Positions 32,776-43,418 of a DNA stretch of 64,000 nt are shown one piece after another. This DNA comes from Heterohyrax brucei (lineage: Eukaryota; Chordata; Mammalia; Hyracoidea; Procaviidae), in contig CM053143.1 in the NCBI GenBank assembly GCA_028571685.1, positions 194,625,829-194,689,828 on the forward strand. The letters run 5' to 3'. Every line of letters starts with the position of its first letter. Position 1 is the first letter of the stretch. The translations under genes were made by a program, and so were the position numbers. The notes below the pieces were generated by a model. It worked only from the letters and a program-made list of their open reading frames with translations, had not been told where the DNA came from and made no database searches.

Positions 32776-33436
32776 CCTGGGGTTTGAACCTCCTCCGTTC
32801 TCATGGCCCCTGATGCCCATTCTCCATCACTGGACCCTGAAGCTTCCAGAAGCAGCCCCTGCCCCAGGCCCAGCTCTACCAGCCCTGGTGGGAGAAGAAG
32901 ACTCACAGGTCCCAGGTGCATTCTACCCCTGGCATTTGTAGGGCCAAGATGAGCTGCACAAAGGCAGCTCTCCAGAGGTCCTGCAGCCGGGCCGTTTCCT
33001 CACGAGCCCTGACACTCCGGGACTGGCCCGGCCACTGAGCCTTCCCACCGTCTCACTGCTGCCTCCACCCCGAGCTCCTTCCTGGTAAATCTGTTTCTAG
33101 AAGTCCAGCAAGGCTCTAAGGGGCTTTCTAAAGCATCAAAGTACAAACACAACTAAAGCTACCGGGAGGAGACCCCACAGGGGTTCGACCAAGGAGCTGA
33201 GGGGGTTGTCAGGGGGGACCTTACCATATTGGTCTCAGAAAAGTGGTGCTGTAGTTGGGAGCCCCAGAAGCAGACTCCAAGACAAGGATTTGTGGGCAAG
33301 TCCTTACACGGCGGGTTATTCCAGGGACTCCAATGGGAGACCAGGAGGAGACAGCTGTTATTGTGAGGTGCTGTGGGGTGGGTGCTGGCCCAAGGCAACC
33401 CCAGACGCAGCAGCCGACCCTGCCTGGTCCTGCTGG
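32776..33436. other. Single-copy DNA, no gene seen
   Basis: A phrase at 33265-33330 (gaagcagactccaagacaag, gatttgtgggcaagtcc) resembles part of an old retroelement, but I cannot name it. No gene is supported. Confidence 0.35.
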
Positions 33437-33718
33437 AGCCCCCTGTCGTGCCCCCTGTGTCAGTCCATCTCGTCAAGGGGCTTCCTCTTTCTCGGTGGCC
33501 CTCTGCTGCACCAAGCGTGACGTCCCTCTCCAGGGCCTGGTCCCTCCTGATAATATGTCCAAGGTATGTGAGCTGGGGTCTCGTCCTCGCTTCTAAGGAG
33601 CACTCTGTGCTTCTTCCGAGACCCATTTGTTTGTCCTCCAGGCTGTCCCTGGTGTATGCAATATTCTCCAGCACCCTAATTCAAAGGCCCCGATTCTTCC
33701 TTGCTATTCCTCATTCAC
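33437..33718 (-). mobile_element. RTE LINE fragment
   Basis: Antisense RTE landmarks: cagtccatctcgtcaaggg, caccaagcgtgacgtccctc, ataatatgtccaaggtatgtg, gctggggtctcgtcctcgc, aaggagcactctgtgcttct, gtgtatgcaatattctccag and tcaaaggccccgattcttcc. This is the same region as 51830-52110. Confidence 0.92.
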
Positions 33719-34349
33719 TAAGGACAGTGCGGGGTGCCATCCTGTGGGCACCCGGAGCTTCTCTGGAGCGCTGGGACTGTGGGGACAGGCACCTCAGAGC
33801 TACCCCTCAAGGGTGTGTGAGCTGGGGTGTTTATTCACCAACCCCTGCACCCCAGCTATGTATGGAAGGTGCCCCTGGGGCAGGAGTAGTCACTCCCTGG
33901 CAGTTCTGGCCACGCACATGGCAAGAGAAGATGCCAGCAGCCAGAGGGAGCCCCCAGGCAGAGGGACGTGGCCTCTGCTGCTGGCAGTCGGGGACACAGG
34001 AGCTTCTGCTGCAGGAGGTGGCTCTGTCTGCCGAGCCTGGCACCCCCGGCCCATTCACATGCTCTGCTCAGAGTTGGGAAACAGGACCTGACCACCTCTC
34101 CTCTCCCTGCCTGGCGTGTGGCCTTCGGCAAGCCACTTCACTGATCCGGGCCTCAGTTTACTCACCAGCACAATGGAAAGAACGGCACTCCTCCACGAGA
34201 GTCCTCACAAGGCTTCCAGGAGCTCCTGCCGCTGAGCCCCCAGGCCCCATTTGTCTGTTCATTCATTCAGCGTCTAGCGTTTAGATCAGACAGCGCTCGG
34301 CCATGCTGGCCATTTGAGAGGCCCTGTCCAGTTCCCAGCCCGTGGACCC
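33719..34349. other. Single-copy DNA with reverse MIR
   Basis: At about 34110-34185 gtggccttcggcaagccac, cgggcctcagtttactcacc is a reverse MIR. The long plus-strand frame of 303 codons (33373-34284) crosses antisense RTE and MIR sequence, so it is not a gene. Confidence 0.5.
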
Positions 34350-34620
34350 GACGTGCACACACCACCCCTCTGTCGGTGGAGGCTTGTGTGTTGCTGGGTC
34401 ACCGGACGGGCGTCCACAGAGCTTCTAGATTAAGATAGACTAGGAAGAAATTTCCGGCGATCTACTTCCAAGAACCAGCCGGTGAAAACCCCATGGATTA
34501 CAGCACCGCTCCACAGCCGATCACAGGGTGGCCCGGAACCGGGCGGCGCTGCTTGTGTCCTGCATGGGCCACCCTGTGCCGAGACTGACTCAGAGTGCTC
34601 CCCGGAGGGTGTCCTGGTGT
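34350..34620 (+). mobile_element. tRNA-Gly/RTE composite SINE, 5' part lost
   Basis: Order: cacaccacccctctgtcggtgg, aggcttgtgtgttgctgg, gagcttctagattaagatag (shared with the RTE 5' end), actaggaagaaatttccgg, gcgatctacttccaag, cagccggtgaaaaccccatgg, then RTE 3'-end-like tgcatgggccaccctgtgcc and gagactgactcagagtgc. The tRNA-like head itself is missing. Confidence 0.8.
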
Positions 34621-35699
34621 GTTGGGCTAGGCTTGGCGGGGCCCAGCCGTGGGGGGGACGGCAGGAAAGAACCTCTGCCCGGCAGCACTGAAGTAAAGAC
34701 AGGGTGCTCTGGGGGGCAGCGACAGCCCTGGAGATACGTCAGGGAGAGGCGGATGCTGGCCTTCAGGTCTCTCGGCGGCGTGGAGAGCTCCCAGCTGTGG
34801 GTGGAGGTGGTGCTGGTGGATGGGGGTGGTGGGTGGGATGCTTTTGAAGATCTTTCCACCCCAGAGAGTCTAGAATTCCATTTGTCTGCGAGAGGCCGGG
34901 CCCTGGCAATGTGCTCCTCATTTGGTGCCTCGCAGGCGTGACTCTGGGAGGCGCCCGGAGCAGGTTCGGCGCTGCGGGCCTGGTCTGAATTAGGGGAAGG
35001 TGGGGGGAGCCCGTCTGCCATGAGAGACTAGCTGCACTGTGCCCCGGAGTCTGGAAGGGAGTAAAGTGGCCATCCTCCCAGGCCAGACCGGGGTGACAGC
35101 GAGGAAGCCTCCAGTGAGGCGGGGTGCAGCCGAGGGGCAGCTCAGGCTTTCGGGGACCTGGGGCTTCAGTCTGGCCGGACTAGTCCCTCGGGGACTTGTG
35201 GGCCATGTGGACCACATGCTCCTGCATGCTGGCCCTGTCTGCCAGTCCATCTGAGCTCCAGAGCTGGGGCCACGGGTTCAGATCCACCCTTCCTGTCAGC
35301 CCCGAGACCGCCTGAGCCCCTTGGTCTTTATGCATCAGTGGGAGGTAGGTCGGTGGCTCTGGGATGGGCTCTAGGGACGACGGTGCATGATGTGTGTCTT
35401 CCTTGGTAGACTCTGGCCGAAGCCTCACAGATGGGCAGTGTGGGGATACGCAGCCGAGTTCCTGCTGAGGGCGCTGGGCGCGGCCATGTCTTTCCCCCTA
35501 AATAATTGTCCTTTGTCAGACAGACGCAGTGATGGAGGCTGTGGGATGAGGAAAGCTGGAAATTACCATCATCCGGCACCCACTCAGTGGGCTCCTCGAG
35601 CAGGCGTTCCTGATGTCACAGACACGCGGTACAGGGCACCCCGAGGTGGGAGGCACAGCTGACCAGCCCTGGATTGGGGAGGTTCCTAGCTGCGGTGCA
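34621..35699. other. Single-copy DNA with a possible conserved patch
   Basis: Mostly featureless GC-rich DNA. At 35480-35600 a denser patch (ccctaaataattgtcctttg, tcagacagacgcagtgatgg, ggaaattaccatcatccgg) resembles conserved noncoding DNA. No exon is supported. Confidence 0.35.
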
Positions 35700-35985
35700 C
35701 GTGATGACATCACCACTCATTCACCCGTTCATCCATTCGTTGTTTGCTCATTCATTAATTCACAACTCACTCCTTCACTGAGTTACCGTTCTTGGTCCAG
35801 CTGTTAGTCGGTGCATTGCTTCATCCACTCGCTCACTCGCTCACTCGTTAACCTAGTCGCTGATTCACCTGTGGCTTCCCTCGTCCATCCGTGTGCTGTT
35901 TGTTTCCTCTCTCGCTCCCTCCCTTGTTCTCTAATCTGTTGATTCACTGAACCACTTGTTCCTGCGCTCATCCGTCCTGTCACAG
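35700..35985. repeat. Degenerate (TTCA/CTCA)n tetranucleotide tract
   Basis: Words such as cattcatt, ccgttcatccattcgtt, cactcgctcactcgctcac and tgattcactgaacc follow each other with four-base phasing and many substitutions. An old decayed microsatellite. Confidence 0.8.
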
Positions 35986-36560
35986 ACACCGAGCACCTCC
36001 TCTGGGCTGGGAACACAGTGGCTGATGGACTGTCACCGTCAAGGAGTGTCCTGGGTCTCTCTCTCACTGTGTCACCTCCCACAGACACATACTGTGTCTG
36101 GGGATGGAGGGGAGGGGGCACGAACCGCACAGCCTCTGCTTCTGCCTGTTTCCTTGATGTGACCGCCTACTGGGACTGCAGTGACACACGGCCAGCTGTG
36201 GCTCCACGGGAACAATTCTCCACAGACAGACAGCTGTCTTTGGAGACCATCTGTGCCAGGCTCTGGGCCAGGACTGGACTGAGAGAGGCAGCTGCACCGT
36301 CCTTGTCCTGGAACCCAGGGGAGAGTGGGCAGGAGGATGGAGGAATGGCCCCAGAGCTCCCATCGTGGGGGTCTCTTTCCCCCAGGGTATCTCTTTCCCA
36401 GCGGGTCTAAGCTCAAAGGGCCCAACAAGGAGGCTGTCCCTCCCACCATGGCCAGCACGGCTTGGTGTTGGTGTTTGCTGCTGACATGGCAGCCCCGACC
36501 AACCAAGACCACATGCACAACACAGTGAGACCCAGGGTCCAACGCCAGTCCCGTGATCTA
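35986..36560. other. Single-copy DNA, no gene seen
   Basis: No repeat or coding signal recognised. Open frames on both strands across 36018-36542 overlap and show no domain. Confidence 0.4.
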
Positions 36561-36833
36561 TGTTGAATCAGACTGTTGTAAATCGTAAGTTTCCATTGGC
36601 TGATTTTGGAGGGAGATTGCCAGGCCTTTCTTCCTTGGCTGTCTTCGTCTGGAACGTCTGCAGAAACCTGCTCAGCATTGCAGTACTATCGAGCCCCCCG
36701 ATGGACAGGCAGCAGAACCCTCAAGGCCCTCAGGGGACAGGAAGTGGCTGTGTCTGAGCTGCTTGGTGGGGAATTGGACCCGGGTCTCCTGGGTTGAAGG
36801 GAGGAATTCTGCCTCTGACCTACTGCTGCCCTT
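36561..36833 (-). mobile_element. tRNA-Gly/RTE composite SINE
   Basis: Plus-direction reading: ccattggctgattttggagg, attgccaggcctttcttcc, gtctggaacgtctgcagaaa, cctgctcagcattgcag, gtggctgtgtctgagctgc, ggggaattggacccgggtct, gggaggaattctgcctctg. On the minus strand the last two give a tRNA-like A box and B box close to tRNA-Gly. The tRNA is degenerate and not expected to function. Confidence 0.84.
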
Positions 36834-37059
36834 GTTTCCAGAGTAGGGTGAGTCCTGTCAGAACAGAACAGAAAAGAAACTGGCACCCGGGGGAGCAGGG
36901 AAGACACACAGTGTGAGGACTGCCCACAAGAGAGGAACTTCAGGGGTTACTGGCAGACACCAGGGACTCAGAGAGAGGCCCCAAGAAGGAAGGGACGTGG
37001 CTGGGTCCCAGAGCTACAAGAAAATAAACCGTTCTTCTGACACAGCCGATCCTTTCGAT

Positions 37060-37256
37060 TCCTGTCAACTTGAGTTCAAATTCTGGCTGGAGGCCTTGCC
37101 TGCCGTGGGGCCTGAGCAAGTTAGCAGGCCCCTCTCCTCAGTGGGCTCATCTGTGAAGTAGGGACAGCAGTTTGAGAGCTCTGAGCCTTGGTAGACCCAT
37201 TTGTAAGGTGGGAAAATTCATTTTAGACCCTTTAGCCTCTGTGTACCCATCTTTAA
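37060..37256 (-). mobile_element. MIR with tandemly repeated core
   Basis: Reads ttgagttcaaattctggctg, gcctgagcaagttagcagg, gtgggctcatctgtgaagtag, as in reverse MIR. The core phrase cttggtagacccatttgtaag then recurs as ctctgtgtacccatctttaag, and twice more beyond the RTE insertion (37575-37660). Confidence 0.68.
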
Positions 37257-37549
37257 GAAAACTGCCGCCAGAGTGCTCCTCAGAAACCGCGAGGGCACGA
37301 CTACACCTTAGCATCCTTTGGACATGCTATCAGGAGGGGTCAGTCCCTGGAGAAGGACATCATGCTTGCAAGTGTGGAGGGTCGGCCAAGAAGAGGAAGA
37401 CCCTTGAGATGGATCGACGCAGTGGCTGCAGCAATGGGCTCAAACAGAAGAGTGAAAGCGAGGCTGGTGCAGGAGCAGGCAGTGTTCCGCTCTGCTGGGC
37501 ACGGGGTCTGGGAGTTCACACCAACTCAGTGGCACCTCACAACAACACT
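37257..37549 (+). mobile_element. RTE LINE 3' end inserted in MIR-derived repeat
   Basis: Landmarks: ccagagtgctcctcagaaac, ggacatgctatcaggagggg, ctggagaaggacatcatgc, aagaagaggaagacccttg, gatggatcgacgcagtggct, agcaatgggctcaaacag, gcaggcagtgttccgctctg, ending gcacctcacaacaacact. The (CAA) end is typical of this family. Confidence 0.94.
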
Positions 37550-37559
37550 CCTCTGTAGA

Positions 37560-37700
37560 GAAGAGTGTTAGACTCCCGAGCCTCAGCGTGCCCATCTGTA
37601 AAGTGAGGATAACCATTTTTGCTCTCTGAGCCTCAGTGTACCCATCTGTACAGTGGGGATCAGCTCCCCGCCCCCAGAGTGTTTGTCAGGATTCAGGCAA
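37560..37700. repeat. MIR-derived tandem repeat, right half
   Basis: The phrase gagcctcagcgtgcccatctg and gagcctcagtgtacccatctg are 53 bp apart and continue the units at 37170-37256 on the other side of the RTE. Confidence 0.75.
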
Positions 37701-38525
37701 TGCATTGATACTGCATTTCTGGAAGAGCAGGTGGCGAGGGGGGCCAGTCTTTGTGGGTGCTCACAGCTGCTTGCTGAGCTGATTGGATACGGCGGGGTCA
37801 GAACAGAGAGCCCGGGTCTCCCTGCTTCCGGACCCCACGCACGTCGGGGGTGCATTTCCAAGGCAGGCGGCGGCACCGAGCCTGGGGTGGGGGAGGCCCT
37901 GGGGAACCCCCCAGAAGACTTCATCTTCTGAGAGGAGGTGGCCCACTTGTCTTCTCGGAGGTGGGCGAGGAGGAGCCAGGAGAGAAGAAACACTTGAAAT
38001 TGTATCCTCGGCTGGTTTGGGGTCGCGGGATCAGACCCCCACACCTCCCCGCCGTCAGAAGCCCCTTCAAATTCGCTTGAAGTTCAGTTTCGCCTCATAT
38101 GGCGCCACATTTGGAACTTTTTAAATGGAAATTGTAGAAAAAATGAGAAGTATTTTGGCGTCGGAACACAATACCGTTCTGGCGGGGAGCCACCGGGACC
38201 CGGGGCGGCGCAGAGCCGCGGAAAACCGTCCTCTTGTCAGACTGGATTCCACTGTCTTCCTCTTCCTCCCGGGCCAGGCGGGGACAGCTAATCGGCCGCC
38301 AAGACACTGTCCTTTGTGGCTGCTGTGCACTCTGGTTTCACATGTGGGCTAATTTTCTGATCATGTTTCCTTAATTTTAAGTGCAACCTCATCAGGCCCC
38401 AGACAAGACTGAGCCAGGAGGAAGGTGCTGGCATCCTGGTAGAGCTTGCCTTCGCCAGGACTCTGGGGCTGAGATGTCACTGTTTAATGCCAGCCCTTTC
38501 TCAAAGGGCTTAAAAAAATAAAAAA
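37701..38525. other. Single-copy DNA with a candidate conserved island
   Basis: At 38060-38340 a patch free of repeats (aattcgcttgaagttcag, ggcgccacatttggaac, tttaaatggaaattgtag, agtattttggcgtcggaac) stands out from the flanks. No coding exon is visible. The 153-codon minus frame at 37583-38044 has no domain. Confidence 0.4.
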
Positions 38526-38705
38526 GGTCATTGCTGTTGAGGTGGTTCCTGCTGAAAGTGACCCTACAGGACAGAGGAGAACTGCCTCCTAGGGTCCCCA
38601 AGGCTGTCATCTTCACAGAACTGACAGCCACATCTTTCTTACATGGAGAAGCTGCTGGTGGGTTTGGTTAGCAATCGAGTTGCCTAACCACTGTACCCCA
38701 GGCTC
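38526..38705 (-). mobile_element. Longer afrotherian SINE
   Basis: Plus-direction reading: ggtcattgctgttgaggtgg, gtgaccctacaggacagagg, tccccaaggctgtcatcttc, gccacatctttcttacatgg, gctgctggtgggtttgg, gcctaaccactgtaccccagg. This is the longer class with the extra middle segment. Confidence 0.92.
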
Positions 38706-38718
38706 CATGCCTGGGGTC

Positions 38719-39095
38719 TGTTGTTAGGTGCTGTCTGGTCAGTTCTGACTCTCAGGGACACACTGCCTGGTCCTGCGCCACCCTCACAGTCACTGGTTGT
38801 AGTGTTGCCTTTTCTCAAACGGTTGTCTGGACAGCTCCAGGGCCCTGCTGGAGGCCAGCGCGGTCCTACTCTGCAGCTGCTCCCGCGCCAGGCTCCCGGC
38901 CACGACGCCAGCTCCAGGCGCAGCCAGACAGGCTCCTACTGGGGGAAAGCCGTGCCTGCGGAGCAGAACTGGCTCCACGGCCTTCCCAGGCTGTCGGGTC
39001 ACGTTCAGAAGCAGGGTGCCAGGCCTTTCTTCTGAGGTGCCTTGCGGTATGTTTAGTCCATGAGGCCTTTGGTTAGTGCTGAGCAAAACCCACTG
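38719..39095 (-). mobile_element. RTE 3' tail and SINE body, composite remnant
   Basis: 38719-38800 is RTE-tail sequence in reverse (tgttgttaggtgctgtctgg, cctggtcctgcgccaccctc). 38970-39095 has the longer-SINE body in reverse (gggtgccaggcctttcttctg, aggtgccttgcgg, ggcctttggttagtgctgagc). The middle 38815-38960 is CpG-rich and I cannot assign it, so this could be one disrupted composite or two insertions. Confidence 0.6.
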
Positions 39096-39231
39096 GTCAC
39101 CTAGGGCCACCCTGGGCCACCCACCAGATACCTGTCCGGGTGACTCCAGGCCAGGTATTCCACAGTGCCAGGCCCCAGGACCTGTGGCATCAGTCTCAAT
39201 GCCCAGGCCCCAGGAAGCTGTGAACCCTTGT

Positions 39232-39618
39232 GGTCTCAGTCCCCTAGTGCTGCCGTGACAGAAAGACCACAGCGGGAGGCTCTGAAGGGCAGGAATGTAT
39301 CTCCCCACAGCGCTGGAGGCTACAGGTTCAGTCAAGGTCTCCTCTCGGCTACCCCCTTCTGTGGCCTCTCTCCCTTTTCCAGTGACCGCCGGCTGTCCTT
39401 GGTGTCTCCTGGATCTCGCCCCCAGCCCCCATGTGTGTTACCATGCCTGGTCTGTTCCTTTTATAACCCAGAGGGGCCCAGGATGGGGACCCACACTCTG
39501 CAGATGTCGCCTCGTCAGCAGGACCAAGGAAACCCTGTTTCTAAACCCCACCCTGGCCACATAAGCAGGGTGAGATGTCAGCACAGGCTTTGGGTGGCAG
39601 GACTCCATCCACAGCGCT
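39232..39618 (-). mobile_element. MLT1-type LTR, reverse
   Basis: Plus-direction reading: ggtctcagtcccctagtgct, gccgtgacagaaagaccac, agcgctggaggctacaggttc, ccttttataacccagaggg, accaaggaaaccctgtttct. This fits a reversed MLT1-type LTR. Ends are blurred. Confidence 0.65.
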
Positions 39619-40404
39619 GTCTGCAGCAGTGTCTCCTGCAGCACCAGCTTGTGGATGGCCAGTTCTGGGCCCAGTGACCCATGTGGCCAGTCCTTTCGCT
39701 GGGAACCCGCAGTATAGCTATGTAACAGTGTAACAAAGTAACAGACTTCCGATCTCCTGTCAGGCCTGGCCCTGCCGCCTCTCTGGGGGGCAAGAGAGTC
39801 TGAATGCGGAGGACCAAGTCCCTCTTCTCCCTGACAACGGTCCCACTGCCTCACCCTCCTGCCTGCCCCAGACCTCTCTCTCGCCCCTGCCCGCTCCCCT
39901 CTCCCGAGCCCCCACCCTGCTCCCTGCCATCCCAGAGCAGATCTGAGCCACTCCCACCCCCCGTTGGCCTGAGGGCCCCAGGTCTGCTTCGGGCCCTGGT
40001 GCTGTGGCCTCAGCTCCTGAAGCCTGGCCCCGGGGATGGGGAGGGATGGAGGCGAGTGATTTTAAATGGAAGCAAAGTGAGTGTTAATCCAGTGAGCGGC
40101 GGAGGGGGAGAGAGGCAGATGGCCCGGGGGAGTGGAGGCAAGAAGGCCGGGCAACAGGTCACCTGGAAGCCACGGACTGTCAGGGAATCACAGAGCCTCT
40201 GAGGGAGCCAACACCACCCCTGAGGACCAGCACCCACCCCTGCAGAGGTGGCACCTAGAGCTCCCACTTGGTGTGATTTAGCAGCCGCAGACCTGTAGGT
40301 GGGGCGGCAGGAAGCTTCACGGACAAGAGAAGAGGCCGTCAAAAGTGCGCCAGCCCCCAGGGAGCCTCCGGGACGCAGGGGAGTTTCGTAACCGGAAGGT
40401 GCCC
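39619..40404. other. Single-copy DNA with C-rich tract
   Basis: A C-rich stretch at 39830-39965 (ccgctcccctctcccgagcc) dominates. The short stutter aacagtgtaacaaagtaacag lies at about 39722. No gene supported. Confidence 0.4.
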
Positions 40405-40775
40405 CGCGTCAGATGCCCTCTTCAAAGTGGGAAACAGAAAGATGGCATCTTAAGGACTAGGGCGCACCTGGCAGAAGCCATGGTGTTCTCGGTCGCCTCC
40501 CACGCATGTGAGAGCTGGGCCATGAGTGAGACTGAGGAAGAGTCTCTGCCCGTGGATCTCGGTGCTGGGAAGGCCGTCGGACACACCGCGGACTCCAGAG
40601 GGACGAACAAAGAGGTGCGGCCGGGAGGCCTGCTGGAGGACATCGTGCTTGGCAGACGGAGCGTCAGTGAAAAAGAGGGAGACCCTCACCACGACCGATC
40701 GACACCGTGGCTGCAGCGGCGGGCGGACGCTCGACAGTGGTGACGGGGCCACAGGACCGGGCAGCTCTTCGTTCG
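40405..40775 (+). mobile_element. RTE LINE fragment, GC-rich copy
   Basis: Recognisable order: atggcatcttaaggactagg, ggcgcacctggcagaagcc, atggtgttctcggtcgcctc, atgtgagagctgggccatg, gaggacatcgtgcttggcag, gtcagtgaaaaagagggag and caccgtggctgcagcgg. The copy is unusually CpG-rich compared with the other RTE fragments here. Confidence 0.85.
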
Positions 40776-41757
40776 CGTGCTCACGGTGTCTCTGCCCCAG
40801 GGCCCTCCCCATCCTGCCACAGCCTCCAGCACCCCTCGCCTGCTCCAGGGGCCACATGGAGGGTCAGATGCACATGTGGCCAGCTGTGCGCTATGCCCGG
40901 TGCCCGGCGGCACTGTTGAAAGGGGTGATTAATGAGCACTGCCCTGGTCAAAGCCCTCAGAGGTAAATCCCTGCTTGCACTCCGTTCTGGGGAACGCATT
41001 TGGCACACTTGTCTGTCTGAGACAAGGGATGGGGTCTTAAGCCACCTCCCTCTTAAAAGCATACTTTATAGTGTTTCAAGTGCTAGTTTATTCAGTAAAT
41101 TAGGTTTGCCTTTAACAGTTTTATGCAAACTGGTCCATGCCAGTGGTTACAATGCGTGCAGCGCATCAACATTCTCTCTGTGCCGGCTCTGTTTGCTTCC
41201 TTCCCTTGATCTGTTTCCCTTCCCGTCTTCCCCCTCATCCCTGCGGGTGGTCAGCTGTTGACCGTTAGGCTTCTGGACTCGATGGTTAGAGTGAGCTGGG
41301 GCTCCCAGGTGCTGCTATTTGTCGGCCAGTCTGTGACCTGGCTGAGAGCTGACCTCTAGGAACAGGATCAGGTGCCAGTTCAAAGGAGAACTTAGGGCAA
41401 TAGTCTTGGGGATCCCCCTAGTCTCCAGTAGCCAGGAAGTTTGCTGTTTTTTAGGAAGGTGAACTTTGTCGCACTGTCCTCTCTGGGACCGTCTCCTGTG
41501 TCCCTGATCCACAGGGTCTGGCGATGTTGCCTCTTGGCCCTGGGTGATGAGCTCAGGCTTCCTCCTCTGCTCCCACTGGTGTTCTGTCCACCCTGGGTGC
41601 CTGCTGCGCCCCACTGGCTGGTGAGGTGGGCTAGTCAGGGCGAGGGAGACCTGGGTGAGATGGACTCAAGTGTGTCAACAGGACAGGACAATGTTTCATT
41701 CTGTTGTTCACAAGTCACCTGCCATCAGTCAGAGTCAGAGTCCACTCCGTGGCACAC
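40776..41757. other. Single-copy DNA with a possible conserved patch
   Basis: At 41045-41160 an AT-rich patch (catactttatagtgtttcaag, tagtttattcagtaaattagg, gttttatgcaaactggtcc, containing an octamer-like atgcaaa) lacks repeat similarity. No coding support. Confidence 0.35.
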
Positions 41758-42003
41758 ATCTGTCTCCCTATCTGTCCGTCTGTCTATCTGCTAATCATCT
41801 ATCACCCATCTCTCTCTCTCTCTCTCTCATGTGTCTGTCTGTCTGTCCCTCTACCTCTCTCTCTGTCTCTGTGTATTGTCTACCAGCTACCGTCTATTCA
41901 TCTACCTGTCATTTCCCTCATTTATTTATCACTCGTCTCTGTCTATTATCTATCTGTTGATTTATCGGTCTCTCTGTCGTCTCTCTCTCTGTCATCTATG
42001 TGT
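41758..42003. repeat. (TCTG/TCTA/TC)n compound microsatellite
   Basis: An interrupted array: ctatctgtccgtctgtctatc, a (CT)10-like run at 41811-41827, tgtctgtctgtctgtccc, tctctctctgtctctgtg and ctatctgttgatttatcgg. It explains the Cys/Leu/Ser-rich frames here. Confidence 0.94.
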
Positions 42004-42357
42004 CAGAGACAGAAGGCAGAGTTCATGGAGTCACACAGCTTCTGGGAGGGAGGTGGAGCCATAGGGAAGGTGTCTCCTTCCGTCTGCGGTCGTGGGGCAC
42101 CGGGATCCACGTGCAGCATCTGCCCAGACTGAGCACCAGCTTGGGGGCCTGGTGCAGACAGGACATCACAGGACGCATCACAGGCTGCACTTTTTCACTT
42201 ACACGTGGCTGACCCTCCATCCCCAGGCTGGCCCAAGACATGCCTTCCCTTTGCTGAAGTGAGTGGTCCCTAAGAGCCTTCCACAGTTTAAGTCACTGCC
42301 ACCAGGCACTGGGGACCGTCCCTGCCTACAGCCCTCCTCCCTCCCCAGCTCTCATTA
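42004..42357. other. Single-copy DNA, no gene seen
   Basis: Nothing recognised except short phrases without family assignment. Confidence 0.4.
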
Positions 42358-42497
42358 CAGCTGCCACTCAGCGGGCCCTGAATCCTGGTGACCCCAAGTG
42401 CCACGTCACCAAATGCCCAGGTCTGTGCCATCAGGGGCAGACTGCTGGCATCTGTAGGGTTCTCCTTGGCTGATTTTCTGAAGTAGATCACTGTCCC
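42358..42497 (-). mobile_element. Longer afrotherian SINE, 3' part
   Basis: Plus-direction reading: gctgccactcagcgggcc, ctgaatcctggtgaccccaa, cagactgctggcatctgtag, ggttctccttggctgattttc, tgaagtagatcac. The body is the RTE-5'-like segment; the head is missing. Confidence 0.75.
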
Positions 42498-43220
42498 CAT
42501 ACAGCCCCATAGGCCCAATCCCAGTATTCATGACCCCTGGGTGGCAGCTACCTTGTCTCTGGGGTGGGGTACTCCTAGCAGGGGGAAGGACACTGTGCTC
42601 CCCTCAGTCTTTGCTGGGTGCACACTTGGTGGACGGTCTGCCTGCTGACCAAGGTCAATGCCCTTCCCACCGCCCGTCACTAACGAGTGGGCATTTCTGC
42701 TGGCCTCCTCGTGGCCCCGTTCAGGGTCACTAGGTCTCTGGAGAGTGTGGCCAAGGGCCATTGTCCTGGCTGCTGCTGATGGAGTTGTCCAGGCCAATCT
42801 GGACAGAGCAGGGGCATGACCCCACCACTCCCCAGGGGTCTCCTGAGACGCTGGGAGCAGCCAGGCCAGTGAGGAAGGCCACAGATGGCTGGCCGTGAGC
42901 GAGGCTGGCCCTGCAGGGACCTGGTCTTGGGTCAGAGGGGCAGCCTCTTTCTTCTGATCTGACATCCTTCCCTGCCCCTTAGGGGTTCTCATCCCGGCAT
43001 CCCTAAGGCCAGGCCCAAACACATCTCCACAGTGGGAGGCCCCCCCATCCAGTGTGGGTTCTGGGCACTCAGCCTTCTTGGACACAGAGCCAAGCCCAGA
43101 CCCCAAATCCCACCTGCTGGAAGCCCTTCAGAGATGTGGTTCTAAAGCCATCTGCCCCCCCCCCCCAGCTTCAGGAGTCTCAGTCTCCCTGTACCCTCCC
43201 CCTCATTTGGTCATGATGAC
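42498..43220. other. Single-copy DNA with C12 run
   Basis: A run of 12 C lies at 43155-43166. The 192-codon minus-strand frame (42528-43106) shows no domain and no repeat was recognised. Confidence 0.4.
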
Positions 43221-43418
43221 AGAACCAGAACCAGAACCAGAACCAGCTGCTGTCGAGTCAGCCCGACTCATGGCTTCCCCAAGTGTGTCAGAGTAGAGCT
43301 GGGCTCCTTGGGGTTCTCACTGGCTGATTTCTAGAAGTAGATCGCCAGCCTTTCTTCTGGGGTGCCTCCGGGTGGACCCGAACTCCCAGTGTTTCAGCTT
43401 GCACCAGCCAGGGGTTCC
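43221..43418 (-). mobile_element. Longer afrotherian SINE with (CCAGAA)n tail
   Basis: Four (ccagaa) units at 43221-43246 form the tail, then gctgctgtcgagtcagcccg, gactcatggcttccccaag, ggttctcactggctgatttc, agaagtagatcgccagcc, tttcttctggggtgcctcc and the head complement gggtggacccgaactcccag. The head is the second tRNA-like type, not the tRNA-Gly type. Confidence 0.92.

Noticed and set aside
33373-34284. Plus-strand frame of 303 codons
   Set aside because: It passes through antisense RTE and reverse MIR sequence and has no domain, so it is a chance frame.
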